From positions 496,001 through 560,000 of the forward strand of contig NZ_LRFC01000001.1 in assembly GCF_001619875.1 (NCBI RefSeq): a stretch of 64,000 nt of DNA, written 5' to 3'. Below the pieces are notes generated by a model, which was given only the letters and a program-made list of their open reading frames with translations, did no database searches and had not been told where the DNA came from. Source of the stretch: Fictibacillus phosphorivorans (GTDB lineage: Bacteria > Bacillota > Bacilli > Bacillales > Fictibacillaceae). The position numbers and the translations under genes are program-made. Numbering within the stretch: the first letter of the stretch is position 1; every line of letters begins with the position of its first letter. Of this stretch, positions 1 through 8,550 are shown piece after piece.

Positions 1-2
1 TT

Positions 3-368
3 ACCATGGTTCAAGAAGGAAAGATCGACACGGAAAAGGGATCAGAATTGATTCAAGTTCTAAAAGAAAAAGAAAGCACGACAACGGTTAGACCATTAAA
101 GACGCCTGCTAGTTACAGCGACAAAATGCTAAAAATCCGAGTGGTATCGGCTGAAAGTGACAACGTGAATGTAAACGTACCGATTAAACTCGTAAAACTT
201 GTTTTAGCAGCTGGCCATAACATTGCTTCAAAGATTCCTCAATCTGAGCAGTATGTAAAAGATATTAATATCGATTTGATCTTAGAAGCCATCGATCATG
301 AACTGGACGGCCAGATTGTTGATGTGAAATCGGCAAACGGTGATACCGTATCTGTCGTTATTGAGTAG
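3..368 (+). CDS. SHOCT-like/DUF2089-type small protein, 5' partial
   Basis: The frame is open to the left edge, so this is probably the 3' part of a longer gene. The ATG at position 6 lies inside a helix of the type ILxMVQEGKID...ELIQVL that resembles the SHOCT-like N-terminal helix of YvlB-type proteins, where it is usually preceded by further residues. After a linker comes a roughly 75-residue alpha/beta module (KMLKIRVVSAES... to VSVVIE). The next gene carries a related C-terminal module. Function is unknown; in such families the module accompanies membrane-stress or regulatory proteins, but nothing here proves that. Confidence 0.6.
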   Translation, partial: TMVQEGKIDTEKGSELIQVLKEKESTTTVRPLKTPASYSDKMLKIRVVSAESDNVNVNVPIKLVKLVLAAGHNIASKIPQSEQYVKDINIDLILEAIDHELDGQIVDVKSANGDTVSVVIE

Positions 369-380
369 GAGACACAGCCT

Positions 381-662
381 ATGCTACATGTTCGTGTGAA
401 AACAAAAGGGGCGAAATTCTCCATACCAGTTCCATATATCCTATTAAACATCTGTACGTCAATCATCACTTCCAAACTGCTCATTCGACACGCAAACAAA
501 TGGTCGAAGCCTCACCTAGAGCAGAAGAACATAGACTTTACCATTCCTTCTATTGATAAAAGAGAACTGAATCGTATTATTAAAGAGCTAAAAAAGCATA
601 GAGGCCTAGAAATTGTGAATGTGAAAGCACAAGATGGAACGGAAGTGATTGTTAAATTATAA
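381..662 (+). CDS. Small hypothetical protein related to the C-terminal module of the preceding gene
   Basis: A 93-residue protein starting 12 bp after the upstream stop, so the two are probably co-transcribed. It has the same plan as the C-terminal module of its neighbour: an opening beta strand (LHVRVKTKGAKFSIPVPY), a hydrophobic helix, then a helical stretch (DKRELNRIIKELKKHRG) ending in a strand with DG (KAQDGTEVIVKL). This suggests a duplicated domain. No catalytic motif is visible. A GGAGA ribosome binding site precedes the ATG. A bidirectional terminator follows at once. Confidence 0.6.
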   Translation: MLHVRVKTKGAKFSIPVPYILLNICTSIITSKLLIRHANKWSKPHLEQKNIDFTIPSIDKRELNRIIKELKKHRGLEIVNVKAQDGTEVIVKL

Positions 663-677
663 GGTTTCAAATAAGAA

Positions 678-702
678 AACGACCAGATATGATCTGGTCG
701 TT
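678..702. terminator. Bidirectional rho-independent terminator
   Basis: Perfect 11-bp inverted repeat (AACGACCAGAT / ATCTGGTCGTT) with a 3-nt loop between convergent genes. The same ACGACCAGA stem recurs in the terminator at 33399-33432. Confidence 0.8.
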
Positions 703-708
703 ATCATC

Positions 709-1695
709 TTATTTCTGATCTGCTGGATACACCAATCCTACTTGTCTACGCGCTTCTTCCATGATCTTCATCACAGCGAGTGAATTTTCATGTGAATTCA
801 CCTTGGACTCCAGCTCACCACGTTCGATCAATTCAATAAATTCCTTCGCTTCGTAATACATCTTCGGCTTGTCTTGCTTCACCGTAATATCTTCGGTTCT
901 TCCGTCACGATAACGGATTTCGATTTTCGTCATGTCCTGAATGTGGTCGATCAGGATGCTTCCGTTCTCGCCTTGAATCTCAGACGGCACGTACGAGTTC
1001 GAGATCTTCGAGTACATCACAACTGCGTCTTTATCACCATAGTTTAATGTGATGCTGCCTTCACCGTCCACTCCAGACTCCAGCAAATACGCGTTAGCTT
1101 TAACTTCATTAGGCTCTCCAAACAGAACGACCATTGGGTACAGACAATAAATGCCGATATCCATCAGTGATCCGTTTGAGAATTCGGGTCTAAATGCGTT
1201 TAGTACAGTTCCTTCCTTATACTTATCATAGCGGGAAGAGTACTGACACGAGTTCGCAAAATAGCGGCGGATGGTTCCGATCTTATGTAAGTTTTCTTGA
1301 ATACTCTTAAAGTTCGGGGTCACGGTTGAACGCATCGCTTCCATTAAGAGCACCTTGTTTTCTTTTGCGACAGCAATCATTCTTTCTACTTCAGCAGCGT
1401 TAGACGCGATCGGTTTTTCACAAATCACATGCTTGCCGTGCTTCATAAGCGTTATTGCTTGCTCAGCATGAAACGAGTTCGGGCTTGCGATATACACCGC
1501 ATCGATGACAGAACTTGCTGCCATTTCCTCCACATCCGTAAATGTATGTTCCGCACCATTTTTCTCCGCAAATTCTTTCGCTTTTTCTTCTGTACGGGAG
1601 TAGACCGCACTTAATGTAAAACTCTCTACTTCACGGGCTGCAGATATAAAGCTTTCTGTAATCCAGTTCGTTCCAATCACACCAAAATTCAACAT
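709..1695 (-). CDS. Gfo/Idh/MocA-family NAD(P)-dependent oxidoreductase
   Basis: A 328-residue protein of normal family length. The N-terminal Rossmann fold begins FGVIGTNWITESF, followed by the family hallmark CEKPIA near residue 93, where the lysine contacts substrate and cofactor. The C-terminal alpha/beta domain carries DIGIYCLYP, matching the usual D(I/V)GxY/H catalytic segment. Such enzymes reduce or oxidise sugars, inositols or related ketones in the cytoplasm. The substrate cannot be read from sequence, and no sugar transporter or regulator is adjacent. It stands alone, convergent with the preceding small genes. Confidence 0.88.
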   Translation of the reverse strand: MLNFGVIGTNWITESFISAAREVESFTLSAVYSRTEEKAKEFAEKNGAEHTFTDVEEMAASSVIDAVYIASPNSFHAEQAITLMKHGKHVICEKPIASNAAEVERMIAVAKENKVLLMEAMRSTVTPNFKSIQENLHKIGTIRRYFANSCQYSSRYDKYKEGTVLNAFRPEFSNGSLMDIGIYCLYPMVVLFGEPNEVKANAYLLESGVDGEGSITLNYGDKDAVVMYSKISNSYVPSEIQGENGSILIDHIQDMTKIEIRYRDGRTEDITVKQDKPKMYYEAKEFIELIERGELESKVNSHENSLAVMKIMEEARRQVGLVYPADQK

Positions 1696-1814
1696 TCAAC
1701 ATCCTTTCATTATCTGTAGGCAAAAGCCTGCAGCTTTTCATAGTATGTATTCTACTCCTATCGTCATGTTTTAGACAAATAATGAGGACTGTTGCACTAT
1801 TTTTGTTGAAAAAG

Positions 1815-1840
1815 GTTTCTTAAGATAATATCCAGGGTAA
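1815..1840 (+). promoter_or_regulatory. Candidate sigma-B-type promoter
   Basis: GTTTCT, 14 nt, GGGTAA resembles the general-stress sigma-B consensus (GTTTNN ... GGGWAW) and lies about 35 bp before the small ORF at 1875. Pattern match only. Confidence 0.35.
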
Positions 1841-1874
1841 AGATAGAACAAAACCTGGTGAGGAGGAATGTGTT

Positions 1875-2018
1875 ATGCTTACAATGACAAACCATGAACA
1901 GCTAACAACAAAGCCTTTAGAACTGCCAGTATCACGATATGTGCTAAAAGAACAGTCACTCGTCGAACAAGAAAAACGCAAACCAGAATTCGAACTTACG
2001 TCGCTGAATCCGAAATAA
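1875..2018 (+). CDS. Small hydrophilic protein, 47 aa, unknown
   Basis: A short ORF with a strong GGAGGA ribosome binding site 8 bp upstream of the ATG and a rho-independent terminator 20 bp after the stop, the full set of expression signals. The product is charged, without membrane segment or cysteine (begins MLTMTNHEQLTTKP, ends ELTSLNPK). A possible sigma-B promoter precedes it, which would make it a stress peptide. I do not recognise a family. Confidence 0.55.
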   Translation: MLTMTNHEQLTTKPLELPVSRYVLKEQSLVEQEKRKPEFELTSLNPK

Positions 2019-2036
2019 TAGAACCCATACATGAAG

Positions 2037-2070
2037 AAAGCGAAGACCTTAGGGGATCTTCGCTTTTTTT
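2037..2070 (+). terminator. Rho-independent terminator
   Basis: Stem AAGCGAAGA(CC) / (GG)ATCTTCGCTT followed by seven T, downstream of the 47-aa ORF. Confidence 0.8.
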
Positions 2071-2088
2071 AAATGAGAATAAGAAGAA

Positions 2089-2117
2089 AAGAGCTGAATG
2101 GGAATCAGCTCTTTTTT
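2089..2117. terminator. Second terminator hairpin, serves the minus-strand gene
   Basis: AAGAGCTGA / TCAGCTCTT with a 7-nt loop. A-rich on the left and T-rich on the right, so it can act in both directions and ends the gene at 2132. Confidence 0.7.
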
Positions 2118-2131
2118 CGCATCTATTTCCA

Positions 2132-2326
2132 CTAAAAGTTCTCTTTCCTCTTAGCATCTTGAATCATTTTATAAACATACAAAGCACCATAACCACCAGC
2201 AATCCCGAGTGGCAAGATGATGAATGGGGCAAATGTTTTGGTGTGTAGGCCAACCATATAAAAGACGCCATAAAGGATGACCATCGTCATCAGGCTAAAC
2301 GCTAACCGAATAAGATAATTTTTCAA
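2132..2326 (-). CDS. Small two-TM membrane protein, unknown
   Basis: The best start is a TTG at 2326 preceded by AAGGAGCG with good spacing. An ATG further upstream extends the frame to 82 aa but has no ribosome binding site. The 64-residue product has two hydrophobic segments (LAFSLMTMVILYGVFYMVGL and FAPFIILPLGIAGGYGALYV) and a positively charged tail (KMIQDAKRKENF), predicting a hairpin in the membrane with a cytoplasmic C-terminus. No family recognised. Monocistronic, ended by the hairpin at 2089-2117. Confidence 0.55.
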   Translation of the reverse strand: MKNYLIRLAFSLMTMVILYGVFYMVGLHTKTFAPFIILPLGIAGGYGALYVYKMIQDAKRKENF

Positions 2327-2441
2327 AAGAAAACGCTCCTTAAACCAAATTGAATAACTCCATTTTACCATACATAGCAAACGTTGAAGGATTCTGCCAT
2401 CTTTTGCCGAACGGAAAAGATAGAAGAAGGAGTGGTAAACG

Positions 2442-3263
2442 ATGCCTTATTGTAATGTTCAGAAAGCCAATATCTATTATGAAGAAATCGGATCAGGAAC
2501 ACCGATCGTCATGATCCATGGATTCTCGCCCGACCATCGTTTGATGAAAGGCTGCATGGAACCAATCTTTCAAGAGAGAGATGGATACAGACGGATCTAT
2601 ATCGACCTGCCAGGAATGGGGCAGACGAAAGACTACGAATCTATTCAAAACTCTGATGAGATGCTAGTGGCGGTTATTCAGTTCATTGATACGAAATTGC
2701 AGGAGGACTCTTTCTTAATAGCAGGAGAATCATATGGCGGATATATCACAAGGGGAGTTATCGCGAAAATGCCTGAGCGTGTAATGGGTGCAGCGTTTAT
2801 CTGTCCGATGATTATTCCGGATAAAAACGCAAGAACACTGCCAGAGCATGCCAACATACAAGTCGACCACGAATTTCTTACTACCTTAACAGAAGAAAAA
2901 AGAGAAGACTTCAAAGGAATTCATGTGAAGTTAGATGAATACACATGGAAAAGGTACAACGAAGAAGTCGTAGCTGGAATGAAGATAGCAGATCCAGCGT
3001 TCTTAGAAAAAATCTCAGGAGCTTATGAATTCTCGTTCAGCATCGATCAAGAAGTGTTTCCGAAACCAAGTGTTTTCATAGCGGGTAGGCAAGACCATAT
3101 TACAGGTTATAAAGACGTGTTTGACATACTTGATAAATATCCGAGAGCTACGTTTGCCGTATTTGATGTTGCAGGGCATAACTTGCAGATTGACCAGGGT
3201 GAGCTTTTAAATACTCATGTTGGTGACTGGCTGGACCGGGTCAATTTAAATACTAAGCTTTAA
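2442..3263 (+). CDS. Alpha/beta hydrolase
   Basis: 273 residues with a complete alpha/beta-hydrolase set: HG oxyanion segment in VMIHGFSPDH near residue 26, nucleophile elbow GESYGG with Ser97, acidic residue Asp218 in AGRQDH, and His246 in VAGHNLQ. Between elbow and acid is a helical cap of about 90 residues. No signal peptide, so cytoplasmic. The family includes esterases, peptidases and C-C hydrolases; the substrate is not predictable. It begins with AGGAGTGGTAAACG before ATG and ends at the hairpin at 3287-3310, marking the left border of the defence island. Confidence 0.88.
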   Translation: MPYCNVQKANIYYEEIGSGTPIVMIHGFSPDHRLMKGCMEPIFQERDGYRRIYIDLPGMGQTKDYESIQNSDEMLVAVIQFIDTKLQEDSFLIAGESYGGYITRGVIAKMPERVMGAAFICPMIIPDKNARTLPEHANIQVDHEFLTTLTEEKREDFKGIHVKLDEYTWKRYNEEVVAGMKIADPAFLEKISGAYEFSFSIDQEVFPKPSVFIAGRQDHITGYKDVFDILDKYPRATFAVFDVAGHNLQIDQGELLNTHVGDWLDRVNLNTKL

Positions 3264-3286
3264 GTAAATTGAATGTTTAAACAAGA

Positions 3287-3311
3287 AAGGCTGCCAACCT
3301 GGGCAGCTTTT
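3287..3311. terminator. Bidirectional terminator
   Basis: AAGGCTGCC / GGCAGCTTT, 6-nt loop, between convergent genes. Confidence 0.7.
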
Positions 3312-3316
3312 GGTAA

Positions 3317-3997
3317 TTATGTAATTACTTTTTCTTTTAAAATACCTTCTTTAACCATATTAGCAAGTGTACCTTTATTTTTAAACTTGAAATACATGAT
3401 TAAGCGATCAAGGTCTTTTTTAGTAAGTTCGGCATCACTGATAACAAGCTCGTATCTATTTAATTTAGTTATCATTGATTTGGCGTAATCAATTTGTTTA
3501 GGTGTTAAATATATTTTTTCCGAATTAGATTGACCAGGCAACTCTTCTAATAGCTTCGAATGAATGGAAGTAATTATCCCATGCGTGTATTTTTGTTCCT
3601 TGACCCAATTGATATCATCTTGATTTAACTCAAACCATTCTCCTTCAAGTCGTTTATGAGAAAAATGTTTGTGAAAAGCCATTTCTGTTTGATGATGATT
3701 ACCAGTTTTAATCAGGTAAATAAGTTCATTCTTAAATGGTAGTTTAACACCAAAAACATTCATACGTTTTTCTATATGTTTTGTCTTTCCAATCTTAAAG
3801 CTTCCATTCATATGTTCTTGCACAAAATAAACATAACCCGGAGCTTCTCCTTTTGGGAAAGGTGAATCTATTATTTTTTGAATTTCATTCTGATCTGGTT
3901 GGTATAAGTAAATTTTTTGAGGAGAAAATAGAACATTTTGTATAGGTGGCTCATTATTGCTCTTTTTGTTTAAAAATGATAAAAGTCCTTTAAGCAT
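3317..3997 (-). CDS. GIY-YIG-like (T5orf172/MUG113 type) nuclease-domain protein
   Basis: 226 residues. The central part (about 55-150) reads GYVYFVQE, then FKIGKTKHIEKRM, and later HHQTEMAFHKHF and GEWFEL. This is the order of the T5orf172 branch of the GIY-YIG nuclease superfamily, with tyrosines, an IGKT segment, a conserved Arg and a Glu on the following helix. The C-terminal 70 residues are basic and helical and could bind DNA. It lies 207 bp from, and divergent to, the McrBC-like operon at 4205 and is AT-rich like it, so it may belong to the same defence island. The function is inferred. Confidence 0.6.
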   Translation of the reverse strand: MLKGLLSFLNKKSNNEPPIQNVLFSPQKIYLYQPDQNEIQKIIDSPFPKGEAPGYVYFVQEHMNGSFKIGKTKHIEKRMNVFGVKLPFKNELIYLIKTGNHHQTEMAFHKHFSHKRLEGEWFELNQDDINWVKEQKYTHGIITSIHSKLLEELPGQSNSEKIYLTPKQIDYAKSMITKLNRYELVISDAELTKKDLDRLIMYFKFKNKGTLANMVKEGILKEKVIT

Positions 3998-4204
3998 TAC
4001 TAATCACTCATTTCCAAAAAATAGTTAAATGATATCTATATTAGTAGAATAATAAAATATGGAAAACATTACAAATGATATATTATATAATTAGTGGATT
4101 TTCAAGATAAGTGTATCAATTTCATCATAATGGGATTAAAGTTTAATGGTGATTGTTAATTCTGGAAAGCTATTAAAAAATCTAATGAGAAGGGAATTTG
4201 AGCT
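3998..4204. promoter_or_regulatory. AT-rich divergent intergenic region of the defence island
   Basis: Very AT-rich 207 bp between the GIY-YIG gene and the AAA+ operon. It must hold both promoters. GAGAAGGGAATTTGAGCT before the ATG at 4205 supplies a ribosome binding site. No clear operator palindrome seen. Confidence 0.4.
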
Positions 4205-6472
4205 ATGGTGAATAACACGTCTACAACCACATTCAATCTCTCAAGCTATCAAAATATCTTTAATGAAAATGACACCTCAGACAGATGTCGAATTGTATTA
4301 GATAATATCCACCCTGAAATAAAGACGTTTTTTGAGAATTTTTGCCATGAACATAATCTGCTTACTGCAAACAGATTTTTAAGAGATTATTCAGTTACAT
4401 TACAAACTACATACAGTGATTCTAAAAACCCTAAATTTGCTGAACAAAAGAAAACTTCAAATACAGGAAGAAAGTATCATGTATCTCTTAATGAGAAAAT
4501 CGGAGAACAAGAAGTAAACTTGTTAACACTTGAGTTAAACGGTGTAGATCAAAAGCTTTATATTTCGATTGACTCTAACTTTTTTCCCATTTGGTATTTA
4601 ATGAGAATAGATAAATTAATGCCTGCTATTCAACAATCACCTGAGGATCTCTTGATCTATTTCCAAACAGAGTGGTTTAAAAAAGAAAGGGTTTCAAGAA
4701 CGGTATTCAAGTCTGTATTTACTGACTTCAAAAAGCAAAGAAAACGTCCTTTCTATCATTTTGGTATGGAATTCCCATTATACGGAAAAATCAGTAAAGA
4801 GGAATTAGAGAAGGATTTATTAAAGACATGGGAACTCTCTGGATTGATTAGAGAAAAGCTTATTGAAGAAAAAGAATTGGATAATCAGGGGAATCAATTT
4901 TTAGACCTCTTCGCTAATGACCCTAGTAGACAAGATTCTATTCAATTATTAGATCATTCTTATTCCCTTATTTATGGAGAAGCCGAGAATTATAAGCCTA
5001 AAGCCAGACGGCAAGCATTTTCTATTTATGATCAAGATCAATTAATAACAAAAGGTTACATTGTTTATTTTGAAATTGATCAAACGATTTCCCCGAACCA
5101 AGTCCTTTGTGTAGCAATAGAAGGTCACCAGCACATGTATTCAAATGTTCGGGATCTGGTTTTAAAAGATGAGGTGCAATGGTGGATTAAGAAATCCTTT
5201 ACTACCCATCATCTGGATAATATTGAAGTTACAAGAAAAGCAATGGAACTGCTGAATGAACATGGAATCGAAACAGAAGGCAGTTCTTATTATCTTGGTA
5301 CTTACAGCAATAAAACAAAATCGTTTAATAAAGAGATTAGTATAATCAAAAAGGAATTAGTGACAGCAAGTTTATTATTTGCCTTTGTCAGTGAAAAGTT
5401 AGAGCTTCCAGATACGAATCCAGCTACATCTTCTAATAATGAGGATGAGGGTGAAACTGGAGAAACTCCAGATTCAAAGTACATCAGCAATTTTTCCTTC
5501 AAAGGCATTTACGAAACAATAGCTAACAGCCAGTTCGCTTTTTCAATTGATATCATCCGTGACTTCCATCTAAACCTTACAGCCTTGGATGACAAGCACT
5601 TCGTTATTTTAAACGGCATTTCTGGTACGGGGAAAACGCAGCTTTGCCGTTTGTACGCAAATGCTGTTTATGGCCTTGATTATGAGTCTGAGAATCCTTA
5701 TTTAACAATTATTCCCGTTCGTCCAGACTGGATGGATGCCACAGCTTTATTTGGATATTACAGTTCGTTCGAAAAAAAGTATGTAATGACGGAGTTTCTA
5801 CAGGTATTAATTTCAGCTCATAAGGAACGGGAAAAACCTCATTTTATTGTGCTAGACGAGATGAACCTAGCTCGTGTGGAATATTACTTGAGCGATTACT
5901 TAAGTGCTGTTGAGTCACGAAAGGAAATCTTGCTTCATATCCGTGAGGATGTAATGGATATTCCACAAAAAATCAGTATTCCTCCAAACGTGTATGTGTT
6001 GGGAACAATTAACGTGGACGAGACCACACACAGCTTATCTGATAAAGTATTGGATCGTGCATTTGTGATGACTCTATCAGATGTTGATTTTGATCATTAC
6101 TGGTCAACACTTGATCAGTCGCTTAAATCAAAGGTCAGTAATGAATATAATATTCTTTGTGACATCCATAATGATCTAAAATCATTCGACCTTCACTTTG
6201 GCTACAGAACGATGAACGAGATGATTCAGAAGCTTGTGCGGAATAAGGAATTGGATGAGGAGTTCAATCTCGATTCTATGTCTGCACTGGATCGAGTGAT
6301 CAGTGAAAAAATGCTGCCGAAATTAAGAGGCGACGAGCGGATTACCGACTTACTTTCAACGCTTAAAACAAAATTCCAAGGTCATTTTGGCGAAGAATCT
6401 CAATCATATGGTCATATCTTGAGAATGGAAAAGGAGCTGGAACGTTATGGAGCAACCCAGTTCTGGCGCTAA
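4205..6472 (+). CDS. McrB-like AAA+ NTPase, module 1
   Basis: 755 residues. The C-terminal third is a McrB-type AAA+ motor: Walker A GISGTGKT at 471-478, Walker B VLDEMNLARVEYYLSD with Asp551-Glu552, and GTINVDETTHSLSDKVLDRA from residue 600. The latter corresponds to the MNTADRS signature of classical McrB but in the N-x-D-E-T-T-H form. The first 450 residues match no domain I can name and probably recognise the target; residues 410-425 are an acidic linker. In McrBC systems the motor forms rings that drive a McrC-type nuclease. The partner follows with a 26-bp overlap. Nucleotide preference (GTP or ATP) cannot be read here. Confidence 0.85.
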   Translation: MVNNTSTTTFNLSSYQNIFNENDTSDRCRIVLDNIHPEIKTFFENFCHEHNLLTANRFLRDYSVTLQTTYSDSKNPKFAEQKKTSNTGRKYHVSLNEKIGEQEVNLLTLELNGVDQKLYISIDSNFFPIWYLMRIDKLMPAIQQSPEDLLIYFQTEWFKKERVSRTVFKSVFTDFKKQRKRPFYHFGMEFPLYGKISKEELEKDLLKTWELSGLIREKLIEEKELDNQGNQFLDLFANDPSRQDSIQLLDHSYSLIYGEAENYKPKARRQAFSIYDQDQLITKGYIVYFEIDQTISPNQVLCVAIEGHQHMYSNVRDLVLKDEVQWWIKKSFTTHHLDNIEVTRKAMELLNEHGIETEGSSYYLGTYSNKTKSFNKEISIIKKELVTASLLFAFVSEKLELPDTNPATSSNNEDEGETGETPDSKYISNFSFKGIYETIANSQFAFSIDIIRDFHLNLTALDDKHFVILNGISGTGKTQLCRLYANAVYGLDYESENPYLTIIPVRPDWMDATALFGYYSSFEKKYVMTEFLQVLISAHKEREKPHFIVLDEMNLARVEYYLSDYLSAVESRKEILLHIREDVMDIPQKISIPPNVYVLGTINVDETTHSLSDKVLDRAFVMTLSDVDFDHYWSTLDQSLKSKVSNEYNILCDIHNDLKSFDLHFGYRTMNEMIQKLVRNKELDEEFNLDSMSALDRVISEKMLPKLRGDERITDLLSTLKTKFQGHFGEESQSYGHILRMEKELERYGATQFWR

Positions 6473-7922
6473 GTTCTTCATCCAAAGTCATGAAGAAGGC
6501 TGGCTGACGCTTGAAGAAACCTATTTAAGAGAAGCCAATTCTTATGAGTGGAAACTGGAGGATGAAAGCAATCCGGTTATTTTGTTTAACGGAATGCCTC
6601 TTCCGTTCGTTCCAAATGATACTGGAGTTAGAGGAACGCTGCAGACGCCCTTTCAATCAGGTGAAGCAACTATTGAAATCAATGGAACTCACCTAAAAAC
6701 CTACATCTACACCGATGAAAGAAAGATGACGACCGAGCAGTATGAGATCATGCTGAAAGAAATACTTGAGGAAGCAGCCGTTTGTTTTGATTACAGCGGC
6801 TTAAATAATGGATTCAATACTAGTGGAAGAGAACGTACGCTGTCATGGACACAATGGTCGTACATTAAAAGGAGCTTTCACGAGTTATCTCTGTTGTTTC
6901 AAAAGATCAATAGCAATCCATTATCTGTTCTTAAGCAGGAAAACTTTATAACGAACCGTGAAAAGATTCAGCAAGTCCATACATCAACGTCACTCTGGTT
7001 GGAACGAAACCATGGACGAACAGAACAGCTTGTTCCTAAAAAAGTGTGGACGTCTAAACGACAGGAAACGAATGACCTGTATGAAAACCGCTTAGTTAAG
7101 AAGCAACTTCTTGAACTAAGACACCTTCTTTCCCAATACCGTGATTATGGGGATGGTGTGTTAATAGAGGAAGCAGAAAAACTAAGAAATAAGGTGTTGT
7201 ACTGGCTGAACCATTCATTCTTGATTGGTGTCAAACCTCATAACGGCCAGGTGTCCATCACACAACGGTTAAGAAAGCACCCTATCTACCGAAAATGGAA
7301 CACTTGGTTTGAAAAGCTGTATCAGCACCAGAAGTATGAGATTGGATTTGAGTATCACATACCGCTAAAAGATACATTTCAAGTATATGAGATGTGGTGC
7401 TTTATGAAGCTGATCAACCAAGCGAGACAGAACGGGGAGCTGGCAGAAACATCACAACTTTATAAAACTACATCAGACGGAATCTTTCTTTCATTAGCTG
7501 AAAACAAAGAGAGTACTGTTAAACTGGAAAATGGAGACACCATCGCATTTCAACGGGTTTTTCAGTATCGAAATCCTGAACATGTTCTAGCTAACACAAA
7601 AGCACTTTTTTACACCTTCACCCAAAGGATGATTCCCGACATTGTCATTCAGCGAGGAGAAAAGCTATTTATCTATGATCCGAAGTACAGAGTGCCAAAT
7701 AACGTGGGAACTGCTCTTGGAGAAATGCACAAGTACAGGGATGGGATCAGAAACATCTTTACGGATGAAAACGTTGTTGAAGAAGTATATATCATGACCC
7801 CGTTTCAGGAGTCAGTAGAAGAACTAAGATACTATTCTGATCGTTTTCACCAACGATATAAGATGGGTGCAGTAAAGATGATGCCTGGGGTAACCGAAGA
7901 ACACAATAGGTACTCAATCTAG
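6447..7922 (+). CDS. McrC-like DUF2357 PD-(D/E)XK nuclease, module 1
   Basis: 491 residues, overlapping the AAA+ gene by 26 bp; the ATG has AAGGAGCTGG at proper spacing inside the upstream gene. The N-terminal part is the beta-rich, helical DUF2357 architecture with NRLVKKQLLELRHLL. The nuclease core is IPDIVIQRGEKLFIYDPKYR with Asp398 and Asp411-x-Lys413, a complete PD-D-x-K site, followed by MHKYRDGIRN. It is expected to be the DNA-cutting subunit driven by the upstream motor. Length and order match McrBC pairs. No methyltransferase is nearby, which favours a modification-dependent (type IV) system. Confidence 0.83.
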   Translation: MEQPSSGAKFFIQSHEEGWLTLEETYLREANSYEWKLEDESNPVILFNGMPLPFVPNDTGVRGTLQTPFQSGEATIEINGTHLKTYIYTDERKMTTEQYEIMLKEILEEAAVCFDYSGLNNGFNTSGRERTLSWTQWSYIKRSFHELSLLFQKINSNPLSVLKQENFITNREKIQQVHTSTSLWLERNHGRTEQLVPKKVWTSKRQETNDLYENRLVKKQLLELRHLLSQYRDYGDGVLIEEAEKLRNKVLYWLNHSFLIGVKPHNGQVSITQRLRKHPIYRKWNTWFEKLYQHQKYEIGFEYHIPLKDTFQVYEMWCFMKLINQARQNGELAETSQLYKTTSDGIFLSLAENKESTVKLENGDTIAFQRVFQYRNPEHVLANTKALFYTFTQRMIPDIVIQRGEKLFIYDPKYRVPNNVGTALGEMHKYRDGIRNIFTDENVVEEVYIMTPFQESVEELRYYSDRFHQRYKMGAVKMMPGVTEEHNRYSI

Positions 7923-7933
7923 GAGGGCCGAGC

Positions 7934-8440
7934 ATGGATATCAAAAAAGATATTATTATATATACACTACCTGATAATATTCGGGGTAGGAGTATCCATA
8001 CTAACATCATTCCTACTGTGTGTAATCTGAAAAATATGCTTAAAAAGCTTGTAATAGTAAATGGAGATTATGAGCAATTAAAACAGTGGGAAAAAAGAAG
8101 TTATCAATCTTATCATATTGATAAAATTAAAGATGAATTATTAACTGTTTCTAATGAAGAAGGTATTCAGATACTTAAATCTCATATTCTCAGTTTCCAT
8201 CCAAAGGAACTGGGTGCTAGCTGTGTGGACATTTACTTGGTAGCTTATGTCGCTGAGAATTATGGTCCAGGTAAAAATATCTTTTTTGATTACATAAAGA
8301 GCAGTGGAATTTCTGAAAAAGATAATACAGCCCAAGCCATTTGGCAAGTTGGTAAGGGTGATGGTATTTACCTTGGTTTATTAAATGAAGATGGAACCGT
8401 AAGAGATTGGAGTTTTTTTACAACGTGGTTAGAAGAATAG
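7934..8440 (+). CDS. Unknown 168-aa protein between the two McrBC-like modules
   Basis: Preceded by a strong AGGAGGG and only 11 bp after the nuclease stop, so co-transcribed with module 1. A soluble mixed alpha/beta protein (MDIKKDIIIYTLPDNIRGRS... WSFFTTWLEE) with no transmembrane segment and no nuclease or NTPase motif that I can see. An AT-rich gap of 110 bp separates it from module 2. Its position suggests an accessory or regulatory subunit, or an insertion, but this is inference. No family recognised. Confidence 0.7.
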   Translation: MDIKKDIIIYTLPDNIRGRSIHTNIIPTVCNLKNMLKKLVIVNGDYEQLKQWEKRSYQSYHIDKIKDELLTVSNEEGIQILKSHILSFHPKELGASCVDIYLVAYVAENYGPGKNIFFDYIKSSGISEKDNTAQAIWQVGKGDGIYLGLLNEDGTVRDWSFFTTWLEE

Positions 8441-8550
8441 TATGAGTATACCTAGGTTAACTCAACAAAAAAATTTGTAGATATGAAGCTTTGTCTACAA
8501 CCGGAAAATAATAAAAATAATTATCTTTTATGATAATCCATCAGGAGTAA

